This document shows, one piece after another, positions 6,163 to 10,991 of a DNA stretch of 10,991 nt. This stretch comes from JBDLRH01 sp039800165 (GTDB taxonomy: Bacteria; Pseudomonadota; Gammaproteobacteria; Burkholderiales; Burkholderiaceae_C). Below the pieces are notes generated by a model. The model was not told the origin of the DNA. It searched no databases and worked only from the letters and a program-made list of their open reading frames with translations. Location of the stretch: positions 1 through 10,991 of the forward strand of contig JBDLRH010000136.1 of assembly GCA_039800165.1 (NCBI GenBank). Reading direction: 5' to 3'. The position numbers and the translations under genes were made by a program. Every line of letters begins with the position of its first letter. The stretch's first letter is position 1.

Positions 6163-6968
6163 GCAGCCAGCCTTTCGAAGACCCAGAGCTCGCGTTGCTC
6201 CTGCGGGTGTCGGGTGCGCACCAGGGCCATGCCGAAGACTTCCGCCACCAAGGCTGCCGTCATGGTTTCTGCCGGAGAACCTTGCCCGACCACGCGGCCA
6301 CCGTTCAACACCACCATGTGGTCGGCGAATCCAGCCACCAGCGACAGTTCATGCAGCGCTGCCACCACCGTGATGCCCAGACCGCGCACGAGATCCAGCA
6401 GCTCGACACGGGCCCGCAGGTCAAGGTGATTGGTCGGTTCGTCCAGTAGCAGCAGCGCTGGCTCTTGCGCCAGTGCACGCGCCAGGTGAGCACGCTGCCG
6501 CTCGCCGCCTGACAAGGTGTGCAGCCCGCGCTGCGCCGTGCCGCTCAGATGGCACAGCGCCAGCGAATGAGCAACCACCTCCTGGTGGCGAGCGTTCGAG
6601 CTACGTCCTTGGTGGGGCACGCGGCCCAGCCCCACGTAGTCGTGCACGGTCAAGCGCAGGTAGACCTGTTCGGTCTGACCCACTATCGCCACCTGATTCA
6701 GGTGCCGGGACGGATGCCCAGACGGGTGCCCGAGCACACCGACATGCCCTTGCGCCAGCCCCGGCACATCGCCCACATGGACTAGCCCTGCCGTCGGTTG
6801 CAAGCGCCCGCTGATGACGCCGAGCAAGCTGCTCTTGCCCGCGCCATTGGGCCCGACAACGGCGCAGCGCTGGCCGGCAGCCACAACCATCTCGATGCCC
6901 TGTAACAGGGCCACACCTTGCGAGGTGCGCAGGCCCACCCGGTCCAACCGTACAGATGCGCAGGCCAT
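6159..6968 (-). CDS. FecE/BtuD-type ABC transporter ATP-binding protein
   Basis: A 269-residue ATPase of the siderophore/cobalamin importer class. It has Walker A GPNGAGKS (39-46), Q-loop VGQT (96-99), signature LSGGERQR (152-159), Walker B LLLLDEPT (172-179), D-loop NHLD (180-183) and switch His206. Between Walker A and the Q-loop, residues 66-92 hold an odd segment rich in Gly and His (GHVGVLGHPSGHPSRH), about ten residues longer than usual for this group. The ATG at 6968 has GAGGA close upstream, overlapping the receptor stop region (7-nt gap). It powers the import system encoded with the next two genes. Confidence 0.92.
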   Translation of the reverse strand: MACASVRLDRVGLRTSQGVALLQGIEMVVAAGQRCAVVGPNGAGKSSLLGVISGRLQPTAGLVHVGDVPGLAQGHVGVLGHPSGHPSRHLNQVAIVGQTEQVYLRLTVHDYVGLGRVPHQGRSSNARHQEVVAHSLALCHLSGTAQRGLHTLSGGERQRAHLARALAQEPALLLLDEPTNHLDLRARVELLDLVRGLGITVVAALHELSLVAGFADHMVVLNGGRVVGQGSPAETMTAALVAEVFGMALVRTRHPQEQRELWVFERLAA

Positions 6969-6975
6969 GTGTTCC

Positions 6976-9231
6976 TCAGAACTTTAGACCCAGAGACAAC
7001 TCCAGGCTGCGTGGTGCGCCGAGCAGAACCTGGTCGGGATAGAACGGGTCGCTCCAGACGGCGTAGGTCCGGTCTGTGAGGTTGCGCACGCGCAGACTCA
7101 GGCGGGTGCTGGGCTGTAGCTCCATGGTCACGGCTGCATCTGCCACGGTGTAAGCGGCCAACCTCACCGTGTTGGCATCGCTGTGGAAGCGTTCACCGAC
7201 GCGGCGCACCGAGCCTGACAGCTCCACCGGCCACTCGCCACCCCAACGGTAGGTGGCGCCCGCGTTGGCCACCAGCCTGGGCGCATTGGGCGGTGTGTGG
7301 CCGCTGAGCGAGCCACCAGGGCTGGCATAGTCTTCATAGCGCGTGCGGTTGAGCGCCAGGTTGCCCCAGACACGCCAGGCCTGCGCGGTGCGCAAAGACG
7401 CTGACAACTCGGCACCGCGCGAAACCTGTTGCCCTGCCAGCGCCAATGCCTGCCCCCCTTGCGCCGCATAGACGTTGCTGCGAACGATGTCGTACTGCGC
7501 CAGCGTCCATTCGCCGCGCTGTGCCCAGAAGCTCTGCTTGACACCCACCTCCAAGCTGCGGGTGCGGGTCAGGTCCAGCGGCTGATTGGCGCGCAACAGG
7601 AAGAGGTTGTTCGCGGCCACGTCGGCGGCCGTGGCGTATTGGCCATAGATCTTCAGCTCCGGCGCCGCGTCCCACGTCAGGCCCAGCCGGCCGGTCGTTG
7701 GCCGCCAGGTCTTGCTGAACGGAAAACCCGTGCGCTGAACACCTGCGGCGTTGGCCGAACTGCGGTCCAGGGCAATCGACTCGTGTCGCAGTCCGGCGAT
7801 CAGTGCCAGGCCGGGGCGCAGCACCAGCCGATTTTCCAGGGCCAGCGCCAGGTTGCTGATGTCCGATGTTTGTCGCTGCGTGGTCAGCAGGCCGAAGTTA
7901 CCACGCTGGGGGTCAACCAGGCTCACGCTGTCCCCGGGAAAGTTGGCCGATCCGGGCCGCTCGAACCGGGTATCGGCCCACTCGAGCGCCGCCACCAGGC
8001 GGTTGCTCAGGCCGCCAACAGGCGTGTCCCACTGCAGTTCGGTCTTGCTGCCGACAGTGGTCTGGTCATGGGCCACGTAGAAGCGCTCGCGATCCACCAG
8101 CCCGGTGCCGGCGTTGAAGGCCGTTACTTCGTTGTTGAACCACTCCCGGTCAGCACTGAAGTGGTAGAACTGCGTGCGCAGGGTCAAGGCTTTATTGGCC
8201 TGCCAGTCGGCACCCAGGCGAAACCACTGCTCGTCTGCCTTGTTGCGGTTGTCCAGCACGTTGTAGTTAGTGCGCAGCGTGCGGCGATCGATGGTCACGG
8301 CGCCCAGGTCGCTGCCGTTGAAGCCCGACACGTAGGTGCCCGACACCACGCCCGATTGAGCCTGGATGCCAGGGGCTGCGGCTGACACCAGCGGCGTGCC
8401 CCAGTAGGCACTGCTGTTGTCCTTCTTGAACTCCACTGCGCCGAACATCTTCAAACCCGGCTGGGCATACCAGTCCAGCCCACCTGAGAAATGCCAGTTT
8501 TCGTGCCGGGTATCGGCGATGAAGCCCTTGCCTGCCGAGCGGTTCAGGTCAATGCGGTAGTCCAGGCTGTCCACCGACGTGGTGCCGCCCGACCCGAATC
8601 CGCTGCGCACGGCGCCGAATGACCCTGCGGACAGGTTGACTTCGTGCTGCGGCTTGCCCCGGTGTGGCTGCCGCGTGACGAAGTTGACCGCGCCGCCCGA
8701 TGCGCCCTCTCCCGACATCAGCGATGCAGGCCCCTTCAGGAATTCGATGCGCTCGAGATTGCCCACGTCCATCACGCGCGAGGTCATGTTGGGCGGGCCG
8801 ATCTTCAGCCCGTTGTACAGCGTGTTGATCTGGCTGTTGGCAAAGCCGCGCATCGAGAAGTTGGCCGGCTCGGCGGGAAAGTCGCCTGCAGTCACGCCTG
8901 TTGCGGCCTGGGCTGCCTCGGTGACAGTGCGCGCCCCGCGCTCGCGCAGCAGCTCCTGCGGAAGGATGTTGATGGATGCGGGCGTTTCACGCACGGTCAG
9001 GCCAAGACGAGAGGCCGAGCCGGCCGGCTGCTGCAAGGCGGGCTGCTCGCGTTCGCCGACGATGGTCACGCGCGGCAGCGCGGCCTGGTTGGGATCCGAG
9101 GCTTGAGCAGGCTGGGCCAACGGTTGGCCGCTTTGGATCGCCAGCACAAGGGGCACGCCCAGCGTCGTGGCCCAGCGTGGGCAGGCAGGGCGTTGCCGTC
9201 CAGACGGCAGCTTTGGGATCGGGTGGGCCAA
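6976..9231 (-). CDS. TonB-dependent outer-membrane receptor (siderophore/metallophore type)
   Basis: An outer-membrane transporter of the TonB-dependent siderophore receptor family, about 751 residues from the chosen start. Numbered from there: a basic stretch and hydrophobic core (TTLGVPLVLAI) ending PAQA at 41-44 look like a signal peptide. LPRVTIVGE at 52-60 is the TonB-box region. The plug follows, with RETPASINILPQELL, FSMRGF and RIEFLKGPASLMSGEGASGGAVNFVTR (161-187). A long beta-barrel ends in LGLKF with the C-terminal Phe needed for outer-membrane assembly. No suitable ATG exists near the signal peptide. TTG at 9231 was chosen because it falls 4 nt after the GTPase stop with GGAG upstream; ATG at 9294 or 9381 would overlap the GTPase gene heavily. 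The substrate is unknown; neighbours suggest a zinc chelate. Confidence 0.9.
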   Translation of the reverse strand: MAHPIPKLPSGRQRPACPRWATTLGVPLVLAIQSGQPLAQPAQASDPNQAALPRVTIVGEREQPALQQPAGSASRLGLTVRETPASINILPQELLRERGARTVTEAAQAATGVTAGDFPAEPANFSMRGFANSQINTLYNGLKIGPPNMTSRVMDVGNLERIEFLKGPASLMSGEGASGGAVNFVTRQPHRGKPQHEVNLSAGSFGAVRSGFGSGGTTSVDSLDYRIDLNRSAGKGFIADTRHENWHFSGGLDWYAQPGLKMFGAVEFKKDNSSAYWGTPLVSAAAPGIQAQSGVVSGTYVSGFNGSDLGAVTIDRRTLRTNYNVLDNRNKADEQWFRLGADWQANKALTLRTQFYHFSADREWFNNEVTAFNAGTGLVDRERFYVAHDQTTVGSKTELQWDTPVGGLSNRLVAALEWADTRFERPGSANFPGDSVSLVDPQRGNFGLLTTQRQTSDISNLALALENRLVLRPGLALIAGLRHESIALDRSSANAAGVQRTGFPFSKTWRPTTGRLGLTWDAAPELKIYGQYATAADVAANNLFLLRANQPLDLTRTRSLEVGVKQSFWAQRGEWTLAQYDIVRSNVYAAQGGQALALAGQQVSRGAELSASLRTAQAWRVWGNLALNRTRYEDYASPGGSLSGHTPPNAPRLVANAGATYRWGGEWPVELSGSVRRVGERFHSDANTVRLAAYTVADAAVTMELQPSTRLSLRVRNLTDRTYAVWSDPFYPDQVLLGAPRSLELSLGLKF

Positions 9232-9235
9232 GGTC

Positions 9236-10240
9236 TCAGCGCTCCGGTACTTGCTTGGGTCTTGCACCCCCGGCCAGGCACTGCGCCAGTCCATCCAGTA
9301 GCACGTCCTTGGGCATGTCGCGCCCGATGAACACCATCTTGGACTCGCGCTTCTCGCCAGGCTTCCAGGCCGCGCCCGCATCCGAGCCCATCAGCATGTG
9401 CACGCCCTGGAAGACGACGCGCTTGTCAATGCCTTTGATGTTGAGCACGCCCTTGTAGCGCATCAGCTTCGTGCCATAGACCTGAACGATGGCGCCGAGG
9501 AAGTCCTCCAGCCGCTCGAGATCCAACGGCCGGCTTTCGCGGAACACGAACGAGGTGACGTCGTCGTCATGCTCGTGGTCCACATCGGTCAGGAAGTCGG
9601 GCTCGATCTCCAGGATGGCGTTGAGGTTGAAGCCGCGGATGTCCAGCAGGTCTTCGATGGCTGCGACGCCATGTTTTGCCTCGCCGATCTTGGCGCGCGG
9701 GTTCATCTTCACCAGCCGCTGGCGCAGCTGCGCCACGTCGTTGGGCTGCACCACGTCGGTCTTGGTGATGAAGATGCGGTCGGCGAAGCCCACCTGCTCC
9801 TGCGCCTCGTGGTGCTCGTCCAGTTGCTCGGGCGCGTGCTTGGCGTCGACCATCGTCACTATGGCGTCCAGCAGGTACTGCTGGCCGATGTCTTCATCAA
9901 CGAAGAATGTTTGCGCCACTGGTGCCGGGTCCGCCAGGCCGGTAGTCTCAATAATCACGCGGTCGAAGTGCAGCTGGCCGGCCTGCTTCTTGGCGTGCAG
10001 TTCACCCAGGATGCGCACCAGATCGCCGCGCACCGTGCAGCAGATGCAGCCGTTGTTCATCTCGACGATCTGCTCGTCGCGGTCCTGCACCAGCAGCTCG
10101 TTGTCGATGCCGGCTTCGCCGAACTCGTTTTCGATCACGGCAATGCGGTGGCCGTGCTGTTCTTTGAGGATGCGGTTGAGCAGCGTGGTCTTGCCACTGC
10201 CAAGAAAGCCAGTGAGGATAGTGACGGGGACAAGACTCAT
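9236..10240 (-). CDS. COG0523 (CobW/YjiA/ZigA-type) GTP-dependent metallochaperone
   Basis: A 334-residue G3E-family GTPase; family members hand zinc (or another metal) to client proteins during shortage. Visible elements are Walker A GFLGSGKTT (11-19), ENEFGEAGID (37-46), the family metal motif CICC at 65-68 (GCICCTVRGDL), ETTGLADP (98-105, switch II), ITKTD (158-162, base-recognition motif with Thr for Asn), and a short acidic-His patch DHEHDDD (220-226) before the C-terminal CobW_C domain. The start at 10240 was chosen because AGGAG lies 6 nt upstream and the sequence then begins MSLVPVTILTGFLGSGKTT; the longer in-frame extension to 10336 would run through the promoter region. It is first in the operon, directly under the palindromic operator candidate. 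The other members of the operon favour the zinc-linked COG0523 subgroup over the cobalamin one. Confidence 0.93.
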   Translation of the reverse strand: MSLVPVTILTGFLGSGKTTLLNRILKEQHGHRIAVIENEFGEAGIDNELLVQDRDEQIVEMNNGCICCTVRGDLVRILGELHAKKQAGQLHFDRVIIETTGLADPAPVAQTFFVDEDIGQQYLLDAIVTMVDAKHAPEQLDEHHEAQEQVGFADRIFITKTDVVQPNDVAQLRQRLVKMNPRAKIGEAKHGVAAIEDLLDIRGFNLNAILEIEPDFLTDVDHEHDDDVTSFVFRESRPLDLERLEDFLGAIVQVYGTKLMRYKGVLNIKGIDKRVVFQGVHMLMGSDAGAAWKPGEKRESKMVFIGRDMPKDVLLDGLAQCLAGGARPKQVPER

Positions 10241-10290
10241 GATGTGCTCCTGCGGGACAGTTGGCGGGTAAAAGGCGACGGTACCCTTTA

Positions 10291-10330
10291 TTGCTAATGA
10301 TATTCTATTCTCATTAATAAATCGGCACAA
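10291..10330. promoter_or_regulatory. Divergent promoter region with palindromic Fur/Zur-type operator candidate
   Basis: In the 139-bp gap between the GTPase gene (-) and the Fur-like gene (+), a perfect inverted repeat TAATGA, 10 nt, TCATTA spans 10295-10316 in an AT-rich island. For the operon (- strand) a promoter can be drawn as TTGTGC (10330-10325), 17 nt, TAGAAT (10307-10302), so the palindrome would cover the -10. For the + strand, TTGCTA (10291-10296), 18 nt, TAATAA (10315-10320) is a weaker candidate. The AATGA/TCATT arms resemble Fur-superfamily boxes, but the spacing does not match a textbook Fur or Zur consensus. Bases are seen; operator function is inferred. Confidence 0.5.
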
Positions 10331-10379
10331 TACCACCTAGGCAAGAGGAGCTCTTGAAGGGCGAAAACTTTGGATTGCT

Positions 10380-10733
10380 ATGGAACGAAAAACTCGACAG
10401 CATCAAGCCATCTACGACGTGATCGTTGGCGCTCATCGTCCGTTGCTAGCCCATGAGGTCTTGGCTCTGGCGACTGAGGTGGTGCCTCGGCTATCTCTGG
10501 CGACGGTTTACCGAAACATCAAAACGCTGCAAGACGAAGGCAGCATCAAGGCGGTCGTGCTGCCGGGCCAGAAGCGATTGTTTACAGGCTCGATGAAGCC
10601 AATCGACATCTTGAAAAGGCACTTGCCATTTGTCCCAGTGATGCCCGAGTCCATGCCGCATTGGGCTCAATCGCAATCCATCAAGGTAATTACCTCAAAG
10701 CCTTCCAGCACTATTCAATCGTTGAGAAGGTAA
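10380..10733 (+). pseudogene. Truncated Fur/Zur-family regulator (chimeric ORF)
   Basis: The ORF has 117 codons, but only residues 1-68 look like a regulator: TRQHQAIYDVI, then PLLAHEVLALA, the recognition helix region LSLATVYRNIKTLQDEG (39-55) and the wing up to VVLPGQ. This is the N-terminal winged helix of the Fur family (Fur, Zur, PerR). After GQKRLF at 63-68, inside the 21-bp repeat, the frame runs through TPR-coding DNA in the wrong register and gives 49 unrelated residues. The dimerisation domain with its His-rich and CxxC metal sites (family total about 140-160 aa) is missing. It is divergent from the operon and shares its operator region, the usual place for a Zur-type repressor. Its ribosome site is weak. 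The truncated product probably cannot dimerise or sense metal, so it is called broken. Confidence 0.7.
10564..10584 (+). repeat. 21-bp direct repeat, right copy
   Basis: Identical to 114-134 and in the same orientation. It lies at the point where the Fur-like frame loses family similarity and where the TPR-like frame begins. Read in the Fur frame it encodes GQKRLF; read in the TPR frame it encodes GPEAIV, the same six residues as the end of the left fragment. Confidence 0.8.
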
Positions 10734-10991
10734 CCATACCGACCGAGCCGTTGCTCTTTGCGCTGGCTGGCTTGTTTGGAAAAATCGGCAATTATGAAAG
10801 TGCCATCCCCTACCTTGAACGCGCCGCTTACTTGGCATCAACCACAACTGACAAGCGGGACTTACCCGATCAGCACCAAAGTGATCTGCTTGAGTTAGCG
10901 CTGGTGCTTTTACATCGGGGACGACCCGAAGCACTTGAATCAGTCAGGCGAGTCTTTGCGATCCACGCCCCCGATCTTGCCCTTGCCATTG
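10565..10991 (+). pseudogene. TPR-repeat protein, 3' part of the interrupted gene (runs off the right edge)
   Basis: From the repeat to the window edge one frame is open without a stop for 142 codons. It reads GPEAIVYRLDEANRHLEKAL, then SDARVHAALGSIAIHQGNYLKAF, PLLFALAGLFGKIGNYESAIPYLERA, and ELALVLLHRGRPEALESVRRVF. The spacing of Ala, Leu, Gly-x-Tyr and Ala fits three or so tetratricopeptide helical hairpins, which act as protein-protein interaction scaffolds. There is no in-frame ATG after the repeat and no ribosome site, so this segment has no start of its own. Its missing start is plausibly MNLREICLG at position 88. Codon choice here is less GC-rich than in the neighbouring metal genes. 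The partner or pathway cannot be read from this fragment. Confidence 0.6.

Larger units (their letters stand above)
114..10584. mobile_element. Putative inserted zinc-acquisition island bounded by 21-bp direct repeats
   Basis: Perfect 21-bp direct repeats lie 10,450 bp apart and enclose the ten-gene metal operon. Deleting one repeat and everything between them restores a continuous TPR-protein frame from ATG 88 past the right edge of the window, so the left and right flanks look like one host gene. The left inner end (135-400) is a scar zone with a tRNA-end-like sequence and a gene fragment. The right inner end is a Fur-family gene broken at the repeat. No integrase, transposase or inverted terminal repeat is recognisable inside, so the element is either non-autonomous, a remnant that lost its recombinase, or a cassette moved by another mechanism. 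The boundary and the in-frame reconstruction are seen; mobility is inferred. Confidence 0.5.

Noticed and set aside
9398..10297. Two + strand open frames of 260-299 codons opposite the GTPase gene
   Set aside because: They are mirror frames of the COG0523 gene. Their translations are repetitive (Ser/Arg-rich or Val/Leu/His-rich) and they have no independent ribosome site or family match.
10241..10379. Cobalamin riboswitch upstream of the CobW-type gene and BtuFCD-like set
   Set aside because: The leader between the likely promoter and ATG is only about 50-60 nt, far shorter than the roughly 200-nt cobalamin riboswitch, and no B12-box-like sequence was seen.
1..10991. CRISPR array, insertion sequence or transposase
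   Set aside because: No regularly spaced repeats, terminal inverted repeats or DDE/tyrosine-recombinase motifs were found on either strand. The only long repeat is the single 21-bp direct pair.

Overview
The window looks like a Gram-negative proteobacterium, most likely a betaproteobacterium of the Burkholderiales. The evidence is a TonB-dependent receptor, a ZIP / DUF2796 / ABC set, a GC-rich central core, and protein sequences that read like Comamonadaceae-type homologues. The genus cannot be fixed from sequence alone.

Layout. Positions 2-135 carry the end of one gene and the first 15 codons of a second, on the + strand. Positions 135-400 are a scar region with no intact gene: a sequence resembling the 3' end of a tRNA, and a decayed C-terminal fragment resembling a DJ-1/PfpI protein. 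From 10240 down to 399, ten genes run on the - strand with gaps of about 38 nt or less, or 4-nt overlaps, and look like a single operon. In transcription order they are: COG0523 (CobW-type) GTPase, TonB-dependent receptor, FecE-type ATPase, BtuF/FhuD-type binding protein, FecCD/BtuC-type permease, a HisI paralogue, a ZIP-family metal transporter, a DUF2796 (ZrgA-like) periplasmic protein, a LolD/MacB-type ATPase and an FtsX/MacB-type permease. A 139-bp divergent intergenic region with a palindromic operator candidate separates this operon from a Fur/Zur-family regulator gene on the + strand that lost its C-terminal half. The window ends inside a TPR-repeat coding frame.

How the genes fit together. 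Most of the contents point to a response to zinc shortage (inference from gene families and neighbours; no experiment is visible). The receptor and FecBCD-like ABC set would import a metal-chelate or other metallophore across both membranes. The ZIP protein would take up divalent metal across the inner membrane. The DUF2796 protein with its MacB-like ABC partner matches the Zrg zinc system described in Vibrio cholerae. The COG0523 GTPase would allocate metal to client enzymes, and the HisI paralogue would replace or back up a zinc enzyme of histidine synthesis. Its canonical zinc-ligand Cys is an Asp here.

The most striking structural observation is a perfect 21-bp direct repeat at 114-134 and 10564-10584 that brackets the whole zinc gene set. 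Joining the sequence left of and including the first copy to the sequence right of the second copy rebuilds one open TPR-protein gene that starts at 88 in a TGATG overlap with the gene before it. This suggests that a 10.45-kb zinc-acquisition cassette was inserted into a host TPR gene. The truncated Fur-type gene sits exactly at the right junction. No integrase or transposase gene is visible in the window.
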